Assembly (NCBI GenBank): GCA_002422785.1
Contig: DITK01000021.1
Location: 1-6,366, forward strand
Source: Francisellaceae bacterium UBA6186
GTDB lineage: Bacteria; Pseudomonadota; Gammaproteobacteria; UBA6186; Azoamicaceae
Length of the DNA: 6,366 nucleotides
Direction: 5' to 3'
The number at the start of each line of letters is the position of its first letter. Position 1 is the first letter of the stretch. The translations under genes were made by a program, and so were the position numbers. The notes under the pieces were generated by a model that was given only the letters and a program-made list of their open reading frames with translations, did no database searches and was not told the origin of the DNA. Shown in pieces: positions 1 to 6,366 of this stretch.

Positions 1-50
1 ACAAGCAACGCCAGTAATAGCGTTAAAATGCCATTAAACTTTGTTTTCAT
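1..50 (-). CDS. Start of a second SusC-like TonB-linked receptor (signal peptide only)
   Basis: An ATG at 48-50 on the minus strand opens a frame that runs off the left edge: MKTKFNGILTLLLALL, then a codon starting GT (Val). This is a short basic N-terminus followed by a Leu-rich hydrophobic core, i.e. a Sec signal peptide. The MKTKFNGILTLLLAL form matches, from memory, the usual start of flavobacterial SusC-family receptors, whose mature part begins AQEKTVSGTVSD. That is the same type as the mature start seen in the SusC gene at the other end of this window. Only 16 full codons are visible, so the family call rests on this N-terminal resemblance and on the SusCD context. The gene is read in the same direction as the operon to its right, from which it is separated by a terminator and about 700 bp. 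Confidence 0.7.
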   Translation of the reverse strand, partial: MKTKFNGILTLLLALL

Positions 51-78
51 ATTATAATTATTTGAATTAATTAAAACC

Positions 79-100
79 AAAAATCTTAAAAAAATCTTAA
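79..100 (-). repeat. Two tandem 11-bp repeats in the leader of the second susC-like gene
   Basis: Minus-strand sequence TTAAGATTTTT occurs twice in exact tandem (100-90 and 89-79), about one helical turn apart, starting 28 bp upstream of the ATG at 50. It may be a regulator-binding repeat or replication slippage in AT-rich DNA. Confidence 0.6.
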
Positions 101-114
101 TATTCCTAATTTAT

Positions 115-143
115 TTGTTAAGTCCTTTGTAATATGTTAACAA
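115..143. repeat. Inverted repeat TTGTTAA...TTAACAA upstream of the second susC-like gene
   Basis: The 7-bp arms at 115-121 and 137-143 are exact reverse complements separated by 15 bp. The spacing suits either a weak hairpin or a dimeric protein-binding site in the presumed promoter/leader region. In DNA this AT-rich such a repeat can also arise by chance. Confidence 0.3.
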
Positions 144-212
144 TTTAAGGTTTTTGATATATTATTGTAGATGATGTTTTTTTTATATGGTTGTGTAGGT
201 ACCCCTTAATTT

Positions 213-232
213 ACATTGGTTTTCACCAATAT
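213..232 (-). other. GAAA-capped hairpin upstream of the second susC-like gene
   Basis: Minus-strand RNA AUAUUGGU-GAAA-ACCAAUGU folds into an 8-bp stem (one G-U pair) closed by a GNRA tetraloop. It lies about 160 nt upstream of the start codon at 50. No U-run follows, so it is not a terminator. It could be part of a structured 5' leader or an operator with dyad symmetry. The function is unknown. Confidence 0.4.
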
Positions 233-344
233 TGAATACTTTTTAATTGTGATATTTTTTATTTATTGATTTTTTTGGACTTATACCAAATTATTATTAT
301 TTAATTGTAACTATTTCTTAAAATGATTTTTATGGTTAGTATTC

Positions 345-375
345 AAAAAAAAACCATCAACCTTGCGGAAGATGG
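345..375 (-). terminator. Possible second intrinsic terminator in the intergenic region
   Basis: As minus-strand RNA this reads CCAUC-UU-CC-GCAA-GG-UU-GAUGG followed by nine U. That is a stem of 5 bp, a 2x2 U-U internal loop, 2 bp and a GNRA tetraloop (GCAA), then a long U-run (353-345). The stem is short, but the U-run and tetraloop are typical of terminators. It lies about 190 nt beyond the end of the broken gene at 568-738 and would have been a fitting end for that older transcript. Confidence 0.45.
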
Positions 376-567
376 ATTATGGGTTATTATTTATAAAATT
401 ACTATGATATAAAAGAAGAACTAAATTGTTAAATTAAAATAAAAAAGCGGAGTTATATTTTGGAATTTCAGAAAATTTAGAAAGCCAACGCAAATTAAAA
501 GACATAAAAAAAGTAAATGCCTTGTTAATTAAAAGATATTTGCTTTAAAAATGTTTTAAATAATTTA

Positions 568-738
568 CTAATTAGTTGTTGTAAAAGTTTCTGATTTTTG
601 AAATCCAAAATCACCTACAATTTAAACCAATGTGATGCCTTTATAAGTAATCGTTGCATTACCATTATTGGGATAGGAGAGTCCATCTCCATATGCATCA
701 TAAATTGTAAAAGTATAAGTTACGTTTGCTAAATTTAA
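568..738 (-). pseudogene. Broken 3' end of a gene with a 'YDAYGDG' beta domain, in-frame stop
   Basis: Read on the minus strand, 738-625 gives 38 open codons including NVTYTFTIYDAYGDGLSYP and NGNATITYKGITLV. A TAA follows at 622-624, and then the same frame resumes as IVGDFGFQKSETFTTTN before TAG at 568-570. Both halves look coding, and together they resemble the C-terminal part of secreted Bacteroidota beta domains of the type 'YDSYGDG...G.Y.L...G..L..GG.FG.SET..F' (family knowledge, not searched). One base change, for example TCA to TAA, would explain the internal stop. Upstream the frame ends at a stop at 739-741, next to the operon terminator, with no start codon, so the 5' part of the gene is gone. 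It is probably the tail of an earlier lipoprotein or secreted protein gene of this locus. The alternative, a chance open stretch, seems unlikely given the motif. Confidence 0.6.
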
Positions 739-751
739 TTATATTTTTAAC

Positions 752-790
752 AAAAAATAGGGCGTTAAACAATTTGTTTAACACCCTATT
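752..790 (-). terminator. Intrinsic terminator of the susC-susD-lipoprotein operon
   Basis: Arms 756-770 and 776-790 form a 15-bp stem around a 5-nt loop, with a GC core (GGGUG/CGCCC). Read as minus-strand RNA, the stem is followed by a run of six U (757-752). The only non-Watson-Crick pair (763 with 783) is a G-U wobble in minus-strand RNA but an A-C mismatch in plus-strand RNA, which fits minus-strand use. It begins 43 nt after the lipoprotein stop codon. Confidence 0.88.
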
Positions 791-833
791 ATAAAATATT
801 AAATTTATAAAAACTGAGTTTGATTTTTAGGAT

Positions 834-1664
834 TTATTCTTTGGTAAATACACCGCCAAATGCTTTTCCTAAATTATCTTTTCCAATTCCAGAAGATTCA
901 CCAGTATAGTAAACGTCGTAGGTTAATGTTAATTTTGGTGTTGCTCCACAATTATTCCATTGACCGGACCCTGCTATTTCATAAGTATAAGGATCTCCAT
1001 CATAAAGTGTAGAAATGAAATATTGTCTAGGAATGGTTAAGGCACCCGTAATTAAATTTACATTTATTGTACAAGTACCGCCAGCAGTTATCTGTTCACT
1101 CCACCAACCTGTAATCATAGCTTTCCCAAGGTCAAAAACCTTAAGATTTACACCATCTAATTGAGTTGTTATATTACTTTCTTTCCCAGAAGTGTTTGTA
1201 GTTACCTTGAAAGCACCTACTAAATCACTAACACCCGATAGTGAGCATTTTTTAATGATAGTCGATGAAATTTTGCCTCCGGCATATATACCAGGTATAC
1301 TTTCAAGCTGTAACTCAAAAAATTTAGCAGAATCGCCTAAGTTAACATCAGAGAAAGTAACGGTTACTGTACCACCATTTGAATTGGCAGGAATAACAAT
1401 TGTTGATGGGATACTATATGATGCTGGATCTAAAGTAGTTTTATTTGTAACTATTAGATTAAAAGTTCTATCTGCACCAGTAATTTGTGTTGCATATATA
1501 TGGATATCAAAACTAATTGAAGTATTTTTCTCAACATTTATGTTTGCAGGTAATTTTGTTAAGCCCGCATGATTAAGTTCATTTGTGCCATCAATATCCT
1601 CGCTGCAACTATTGAAAACAAATGTTGACAAAGTTATCAGTAATAAATAGGTTATTTTTTTCAT
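834..1664 (-). CDS. Accessory SusCD-locus lipoprotein, probable surface ligand-binding protein
   Basis: This is a 276-residue predicted lipoprotein encoded third in the operon, the position where SusCD loci often carry a surface binding protein (SusE/SusF-like role). The signal peptide MKKITYLLLITLSTFVFNSC places the lipidated Cys at residue 20, followed by acidic SEDID, which resembles a surface-export signal. Residues ~40-125 look like an all-beta Ig/Calx-beta-like domain similar to the DUF1735/DUF4843 type, with the pattern DPASYSIPSTIVIPANSNGG then a TVTVTF strand and FFELQLES. Residues ~145-255 form a second beta-rich part with a 'LVGAFKV' opening and 'TGALTIPRQYF', and are rich in aromatics (W187, W188, Y227, Y229, W236, Y249, Y252, Y253). 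Three further cysteines (140, 198, 239) are present. No enzyme motif is visible. Family assignment is by resemblance only; a ligand-binding role is inferred from position and architecture. Confidence 0.85.
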   Translation of the reverse strand: MKKITYLLLITLSTFVFNSCSEDIDGTNELNHAGLTKLPANINVEKNTSISFDIHIYATQITGADRTFNLIVTNKTTLDPASYSIPSTIVIPANSNGGTVTVTFSDVNLGDSAKFFELQLESIPGIYAGGKISSTIIKKCSLSGVSDLVGAFKVTTNTSGKESNITTQLDGVNLKVFDLGKAMITGWWSEQITAGGTCTINVNLITGALTIPRQYFISTLYDGDPYTYEIAGSGQWNNCGATPKLTLTYDVYYTGESSGIGKDNLGKAFGGVFTKE

Positions 1665-1685
1665 AATTTATGTTTTGGTTTATTA

Positions 1686-1717
1686 GAGTAAGCTTATAAA
1701 TATTTATAAGCTTACTC
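1686..1717. repeat. Perfect 32-bp palindrome between susD and the lipoprotein gene
   Basis: The 16-base arm GAGTAAGCTTATAAAT (1686-1701) is followed directly by its exact reverse complement (1702-1717). It lies 13 nt after the susD stop codon and 21 nt before the lipoprotein start codon. In RNA it would form a long hairpin with an A/U tip. No U-run follows on the minus strand, so it does not look like a simple intrinsic terminator. A role as attenuator, RNA-processing or RNA-stabilising stem, or as a dimeric protein-binding site, is possible. Confidence 0.9.
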
Positions 1718-1730
1718 AGTTTAAAACTAT

Positions 1731-3203
1731 CTAATTAATAAGTGGATTATTTTGAATTTCTGCACGCGGAATTTCATAAGTTAACCTAGGATCTGAATAA
1801 GGAATAGACAAACCTGAATGGAATACATGGTTGGTACCTCTGGTCATTGTTTGCTTATTTCTTTTCATAGATAAATAACTTTTTCCTTCACCCCAAAATT
1901 CAATTCTTGTTTGAAGGATTACTTCATCCAATAAAGCATTACCAGCAAGCCCATCTACATAAGCATAATCAGCAGGATTGGGAAATCTTAGTGCTAATAA
2001 TTGATTTAAGCGCGATTTTGCAGGTCCAACTTGTCCTTCTTTTGCTGCCATTTCAGCTGATAATAAGTACATTTCATCAACTCTCATATAAATATAATCA
2101 TCTTCAATGTTTCTTTGACCACTCTCTTTTCGTGCGGCATTATAAAATTTGTTACGAGGTTGTAAACCACTAGGAACATCAAATTGTGTTTTTCTAATGT
2201 CATTGGCTTTTATTTTAGCATATAAACCATTATCAATTCCTTTTTTATCTCCAGCCGATTGGTAACTGTATGTGAAAAAATCCATTTGACCCCACCATGA
2301 AACCAAATCTAAGCCATTGGTTAAAGTTATATCAAATCCCCAGATCCAAGAAGGTGTCGCAAGATTATTGAAACCGCCTACTGCTTGGCTACTGGTTGTT
2401 AATGGATAACCGGAAGCAATAACTTCATCAGCTAAATTTTTAGCCAATAAGTTTGAAGGGCTGTCACCTTTTGCAGCGTATACATAAGCAAGTAATGCTT
2501 TTGCAACATCTTTATTTATTTTTGTCTTGTTTGGTCTGGTAAAACCATCTAACAATGTAATTGCTGAAGATAAGTCTTCTATCATAAAAGCATATACTTC
2601 TTCCATAGATGCTTGCGCTTGAACTGGGTCATCAGAATCTTTATATACAGGTAAAACCTTTGTGCTGGGATTATATTCCGGAGCATACATTTGTGCTAAG
2701 TAAAAATATGCATAGGCTCTTAATGCTTTTGCCTGACCTAATGAATGTTTTGCATCAGCAGATTCCGGCACTGCATCATTACCGCCTAATGACTTAATCA
2801 CAAGGTTTGAAGAACGTATTACTCTGTAATAATATCTCCAAGGCATATAGTTAGAATTGTTAGTATAATCAACAGTCGCCAATAAATTTGCAAAAATACC
2901 ATATCTGTTATAGTTATTTGCAGTTAAAGCCAAATCTCCAGATAACATATCGTTCATGATATCATACCCTTTTTGACCAAAATCTTCATGGGCAGTGGTT
3001 CCACCAGTTCCGGTATTAACCATCATTGAATAAATACCGTTTAAGGTTGCATCTAATATTTCAGGGTTTAATTTTCCTGATTCTCCAGTGTCTTCTAAAT
3101 TAATAAAACTTGTTGGGCTTGTATCTAAGAACTCTTTTTCACAACTAAAAAATGTTGCAAATACTGCCAGAGCAAATACTGTTTTTAATATATTAATTTT
3201 CAT
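1731..3203 (-). CDS. SusD/RagB-family nutrient-binding outer-membrane lipoprotein
   Basis: This is the surface lipoprotein that sits over its partner SusC barrel as a lid and captures the ligand. The 490-residue length is typical. The signal peptide is of the lipoprotein type: MKINILK, a hydrophobic stretch, then FFSC with Cys21 as the lipidation site, followed by EKEFLD, a charged start common in exported Bacteroidota lipoproteins. Family landmarks are the helical ALRAYAYFYLAQMYAPEYNP at ~160-179, DDYIYMRVDEMYLLSAEMA at ~368-386, RIEFWGEGKSYLSMKR at ~433-448 and the C-terminal YEIPRAEIQNNPLIN. A Trp-rich patch (W287, W289, W303, W304) might contribute to ligand binding, but that is inference. 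The start lies 20 bp after the susC stop, so the two are surely co-transcribed. The spacer is A-rich with no Shine-Dalgarno sequence, as usual in this phylum. Confidence 0.96.
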   Translation of the reverse strand: MKINILKTVFALAVFATFFSCEKEFLDTSPTSFINLEDTGESGKLNPEILDATLNGIYSMMVNTGTGGTTAHEDFGQKGYDIMNDMLSGDLALTANNYNRYGIFANLLATVDYTNNSNYMPWRYYYRVIRSSNLVIKSLGGNDAVPESADAKHSLGQAKALRAYAYFYLAQMYAPEYNPSTKVLPVYKDSDDPVQAQASMEEVYAFMIEDLSSAITLLDGFTRPNKTKINKDVAKALLAYVYAAKGDSPSNLLAKNLADEVIASGYPLTTSSQAVGGFNNLATPSWIWGFDITLTNGLDLVSWWGQMDFFTYSYQSAGDKKGIDNGLYAKIKANDIRKTQFDVPSGLQPRNKFYNAARKESGQRNIEDDYIYMRVDEMYLLSAEMAAKEGQVGPAKSRLNQLLALRFPNPADYAYVDGLAGNALLDEVILQTRIEFWGEGKSYLSMKRNKQTMTRGTNHVFHSGLSIPYSDPRLTYEIPRAEIQNNPLIN

Positions 3204-3223
3204 TTTTTTGATTTTTAAGTTAT

Positions 3224-6200
3224 TTATATTTTTACACGAACACCTAAAGTAAATGTAGATAAAGGATTGTATCTGTATCTGTCAGAAGATCCAATTAAAG
3301 ATGCTGCTGGATTAAACCCTTTTCTGTCACTTAATAGGAACATATTATCTCCTGCTATCCAAATATTTAAAGATGACATGCCTGTATTACTTAAAAATGC
3401 AGATGGCATAGTATAACCAACCCTTACATTATTTAAAGCCAAATAATCAGATTTTGTTAAAAAACGTGTAGATCGGCTGGTAACATTTATATTTTGATTG
3501 CTATAGAGTCTTGGAACATTTGTAATGTCTCCAGGATTTTGCCATCTGCTGTTAATGTCTACATGGTAGTTGTTACTACCAGATTGTCCGTTTCCTAATA
3601 CACTTGCATAGTTACCATCATATCCATATCCACCTAAACCATAAGCAAATTGAGAGCTTATGTCGAAATCGAATATTTTAGCAGATACTCTGAACGCTCC
3701 TCTAACTTTAGGGATTGCTGATTTACCTACGAATTTATTTGTAGCTTCCTGGTATACACTTGTAACACCTTGCTTAATGACAGCTTCTGGGTTTCTAATG
3801 ACATATTCAAATAAATCTTTTATCTGTTCACCAGAATCAAATTCACCATTTGCATTGGCATCTACATAATTTGTTTCCCAAAGTGGGTTACCATTTGCAG
3901 CATTTACACCGGCCCATACTGGCATATAGAAGTCATATCTACTGTGTCCTTCTGCTCTACCAAAGGCTCCGTCTATGTCAATAATTTTACCCCTACCTTC
4001 AGCAGCGTCAAAAGGCATTTTTGTAATCTCATTATCTAAGAATTCTCCGTTAATAGATAGGTCTAATTTAAAGTTACTTTTATTGATTAAATGTCCGGTA
4101 AAATCAAATTCTAAACCTCTATTTACAATAGAACCGTCATTTGTAGTATCAATTGCATCACCAGTTGAAGGTGGTACACGTACACTAAATATTAAGTCTT
4201 CAGTATCTTTAATATAGTAATCAATTGCACCATCTATTTTACTGTTAAACAAGCTAAATTCTGTACCTACTTGGTACATTTTACTTGATTCCCAGGTTAA
4301 AGCAGCGTTTTCTCTAGCTCTTACAATTAACGAAATGTTTCCATCTAAATTGTCGATATCATAACCATTTTGACCAGAGTAAAAACTCACACCACCTTGA
4401 TCTCCTTGAATACCGTAACTGGCTTTAAGTTTTAAATAGTTTATAAATTCATTATTACTTAAAAAGTCTTCCTTACTCACAATCCAAGAAGCTCCTGCAG
4501 ACCAAAAAGTTCCCCATTTGTCTGTTGCGAATCTTGAACTACCATCTCTTCTGATTGTACCAGATAAGTAGTATTTGTTTACATAGTTGTAATTAAGTTG
4601 CGCAAAATAACTTTCTAAACCAGTTTCTTCGGTATAACCTGAAGGATCACTACCCATAGTAATATAGTTAGATGGGTTGTCTAAACCGTTCATTAAATTT
4701 ACAACCTTATTTTTACTGATGTAGGTACGATCTCTTTTCCACTCATTTGACTCGTGAGCAATTAAAGCTGATATGTTATGATCTCCAAACGTTTTATCAT
4801 AATTGATCATTTGCAAAAAGTTTTGTGTCAGTGCTTGTCTTTGTTCTTTAAACAAACTACCGCCTTGACCAACTGCCGAACCATAGAACGGGTTGTTTAT
4901 GTTATTATACATATAACTGTAATAGTTTGCCCCATACTTAGCCGTAGCAGAAAGTTCGTCAGTAAATTTAATTTTAAATGAAAAGTTTCCATTTACAGAA
5001 TGACGCAGGTTTTGGCTTAAATCATAATTAGCATCAGCAATTGCATTTGTCATTCCACCAAAACCTCTAGTTTTCCCATAATCATATTGATTGCCACCAT
5101 AAACAGGGTCTACTACTATAGCACCAGTTGCATCACGTAAAAATAATGGGTAAATTGAAGGAATATTATCAGTAAACCAAAATATACTTCCTGAGTCTTC
5201 AGATTGTCCATTTGCTGTTTGGTCAGAATAAGCATAATCGATATTCGCATTGGCTTCTAACCATTTTGTTGGTTTGTGCGTAACATTTAATCTTGTTGAA
5301 TAACGTTTATAATCAGAGTTGATTAAATATCCTACATCATTTAAATAACCAAAAGAGGAAAAATACGTTGTATTGTCGTTACCACCACTCATACTTAAAT
5401 TGGCTTCGGTTCTAATTGAAGATTGAAATCCATAATCAGCCCAGTTTTCCGGAGTATATTTTCTGGTAACGCCATCTCTAACTTTACCTGTTGCAGGGTC
5501 AATTAAATCGCTAACATTTGTGGTATTCCACATATTATAAACTGAAGAAATTCCGGCTCCAGAGAATAAATTATTATTTGCGTATGTAGCAGCATTTGGT
5601 ACTTCTAAAAAATTTCCTGTATTTTTTAATGCTTCCCATGCCAATCCAATATATTCTTCTTGAGAAGTAATTACGTCGTAAGCAGGCAAAAGCCTCATGT
5701 TTACTCCTGTTTTTACTTCAACATTAACATTAGAAACACCATTTTTACCTTTTTTAGTGGTAATAACAATTACCCCATTTGCACCTCTGGAACCGTAAAT
5801 TGAAGTTGCGGTTGCATCTTTTAATACGGTAGTAGACTCAATATCTGCTGGGTTTATATTACTGATATCATTTAAAAATGGTACACCATCAACAACATAT
5901 AAAGGATCACTGTTACCATTAATGGTTCCAAAACCTCTAATTCTTATTGTTGCAGAACTACCAGGTTGGCCAGAACTGTTAATAACCGTTACACCAGCAA
6001 CTTCACCAGCCAATGCTTGTGAAATGTTTGAAACTGATTTTGCTTCAAGCGCTTCTGATTTAACGACGACTGCTGAACCAGTAAATGCTTGTTTTGTGGT
6101 TGTTCCGTAACCAACAATTACAATCTCATCTAGAAGATTACCAGATTGTAAACTTGCATTGATAATGTTTGAGGTACCAACAGTTTTTTCAACCGTTGAC

Positions 6201-6366
6201 ATTCCAACATAACTAAAAATAAGAACGTTACCTGTAGCCGCTTTGATGGAAAATTTTCCGTCAAAATCAGTTTGTGTTCCGTTATTTGTACCTTTAATAA
6301 GTACCGTTACGCCAGGTAAAGGTCCGGATTCATCGGAAACGGTCCCAGTAACAGTTTTTTCTTGCG
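3224..6366 (-). CDS. SusC/RagA-family TonB-linked outer-membrane receptor, 5' end outside window
   Basis: This is the outer-membrane barrel of a SusC/SusD uptake complex. It imports a bound oligomer into the periplasm using TonB energy. The frame stays open to the window edge, giving 1046 visible residues. The first visible residues (QEKTVTGTVSD) look like the mature N-terminus just after a signal peptide, and the split codon at the edge ends in CG, which would fit Ala. The ATG at 6202 is internal. Residues ~3-80 form a carboxypeptidase-D regulatory-like domain (PGVTVLIKGT, TDFDGKFSI, FSYVGM). LDEIVIVGYG at 78-87 is the TonB-box region. The plug follows at ~90-207, with the family signature around 132-163 (SGQPGSSATIRIRGFG, DPLYVVDGVPF) and SIYGSRGANGVIVITTKKG. 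The rest is barrel, ending in STFTLGVRVKI. An EF-hand-like loop lies at 835-846. Length is normal for the family. The substrate is not predictable from the sequence alone. Confidence 0.96.
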   Translation of the reverse strand, partial: QEKTVTGTVSDESGPLPGVTVLIKGTNNGTQTDFDGKFSIKAATGNVLIFSYVGMSTVEKTVGTSNIINASLQSGNLLDEIVIVGYGTTTKQAFTGSAVVVKSEALEAKSVSNISQALAGEVAGVTVINSSGQPGSSATIRIRGFGTINGNSDPLYVVDGVPFLNDISNINPADIESTTVLKDATATSIYGSRGANGVIVITTKKGKNGVSNVNVEVKTGVNMRLLPAYDVITSQEEYIGLAWEALKNTGNFLEVPNAATYANNNLFSGAGISSVYNMWNTTNVSDLIDPATGKVRDGVTRKYTPENWADYGFQSSIRTEANLSMSGGNDNTTYFSSFGYLNDVGYLINSDYKRYSTRLNVTHKPTKWLEANANIDYAYSDQTANGQSEDSGSIFWFTDNIPSIYPLFLRDATGAIVVDPVYGGNQYDYGKTRGFGGMTNAIADANYDLSQNLRHSVNGNFSFKIKFTDELSATAKYGANYYSYMYNNINNPFYGSAVGQGGSLFKEQRQALTQNFLQMINYDKTFGDHNISALIAHESNEWKRDRTYISKNKVVNLMNGLDNPSNYITMGSDPSGYTEETGLESYFAQLNYNYVNKYYLSGTIRRDGSSRFATDKWGTFWSAGASWIVSKEDFLSNNEFINYLKLKASYGIQGDQGGVSFYSGQNGYDIDNLDGNISLIVRARENAALTWESSKMYQVGTEFSLFNSKIDGAIDYYIKDTEDLIFSVRVPPSTGDAIDTTNDGSIVNRGLEFDFTGHLINKSNFKLDLSINGEFLDNEITKMPFDAAEGRGKIIDIDGAFGRAEGHSRYDFYMPVWAGVNAANGNPLWETNYVDANANGEFDSGEQIKDLFEYVIRNPEAVIKQGVTSVYQEATNKFVGKSAIPKVRGAFRVSAKIFDFDISSQFAYGLGGYGYDGNYASVLGNGQSGSNNYHVDINSRWQNPGDITNVPRLYSNQNINVTSRSTRFLTKSDYLALNNVRVGYTMPSAFLSNTGMSSLNIWIAGDNMFLLSDRKGFNPAASLIGSSDRYRYNPLSTFTLGVRVKI

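Larger units (their letters stand above)
51..567. other. Intergenic region without an intact gene; presumed promoter/leader of the second susC-like gene
   Basis: This stretch is very AT-rich and has no convincing complete gene. The part nearest the start codon at 50 should hold the promoter and leader of the second SusC locus. I searched the minus strand for the Bacteroidota -7 element TAnnTTTG and found no exact match; the nearest, TAAATTAG at about 113-106, has one mismatch and a poorly spaced TTG. Separately listed elements are the tandem repeat, the inverted repeat, the GAAA hairpin and a possible terminator. On the plus strand, 323-412 and 438-548 contain coding-like pieces without clear identity (see findings). 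Confidence 0.6.

Noticed and set aside
106..145. Bacteroidota promoter (TTG / TAnnTTTG) for the second susC-like gene
   Set aside because: The -7-like TAAATTAG has one mismatch and the TTG is 27 bp away instead of about 20, so it is not supported well enough to annotate.
1192..1572. 126-codon plus-strand open frame
   Set aside because: It lies entirely inside the lipoprotein gene on the other strand and shows no recognisable motif of its own. The other plus-strand frames opposite susD and susC (1907-2173, 2609-2797, 3660-3869, 3975-4217, 4778-4981, 5922-6110) were rejected for the same reason.
1686..1717. Palindrome as an ordinary intrinsic terminator of susC-susD
   Set aside because: No U-run follows on the minus strand (next bases are TAATAAACC), and a good terminator exists after the third gene.
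6200..6202. ATG at 6202 as the start codon of the SusC gene
   Set aside because: The frame is open upstream to the window edge and encodes the conserved N-terminal regulatory-like domain, so this Met is internal (visible residue 55).
1..6366. CRISPR array, tRNA, rRNA, IS element or invertible promoter
   Set aside because: No regularly spaced repeats, tRNA cloverleaf, transposase motif or flanking inverted-repeat pair suggesting an invertible segment was seen.

Overview
The window is AT-rich. Three genes on the minus strand form a SusC/SusD-type outer-membrane uptake locus, and a second locus of the same kind begins at the left edge. SusC/SusD pairs, lipoprotein signal peptides ending in Cys followed by acidic residues, A/T-rich start contexts without a Shine-Dalgarno sequence, and the exact style of the SusC N-terminus all point to Bacteroidota. 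A marine or soil Flavobacteriia-type genome is the most likely source (inference).

Layout, read in the direction of transcription (right to left): (1) a SusC/RagA-family TonB-dependent receptor, 3224-6366. Its reading frame runs off the right edge, so only the start codon and signal peptide are missing. (2) A SusD/RagB-family lipoprotein, 1731-3203, 20 bp after susC. (3) A perfect 32-bp palindrome in the 66-bp gap after susD. (4) A 276-residue lipoprotein, 834-1664, probably an accessory surface ligand-binding protein. (5) A strong intrinsic terminator, 752-790. (6) A broken gene tail, 568-738, with an in-frame stop codon and a 'YDAYGDG'-type motif. (7) About 500 bp without an intact gene, holding a second possible terminator, faint plus-strand coding-like pieces, small repeats and a GAAA-capped hairpin. 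(8) The first 16 codons of another SusC-like receptor, starting at 50 and leaving the window on the left.

Together SusC (TonB-driven barrel), SusD (surface lid that captures the ligand) and the third lipoprotein (possible extra surface binding protein) would capture a glycan, peptide or similar oligomer at the cell surface and bring it into the periplasm. No enzyme or regulator lies in the window, so the substrate cannot be named. This is an ordinary class of locus. The parts most worth a second look are the remnant gene trapped between two terminators, the palindrome between susD and the lipoprotein gene, and the head-to-tail arrangement of two SusC loci. I found no clear sign of a wholly new system.
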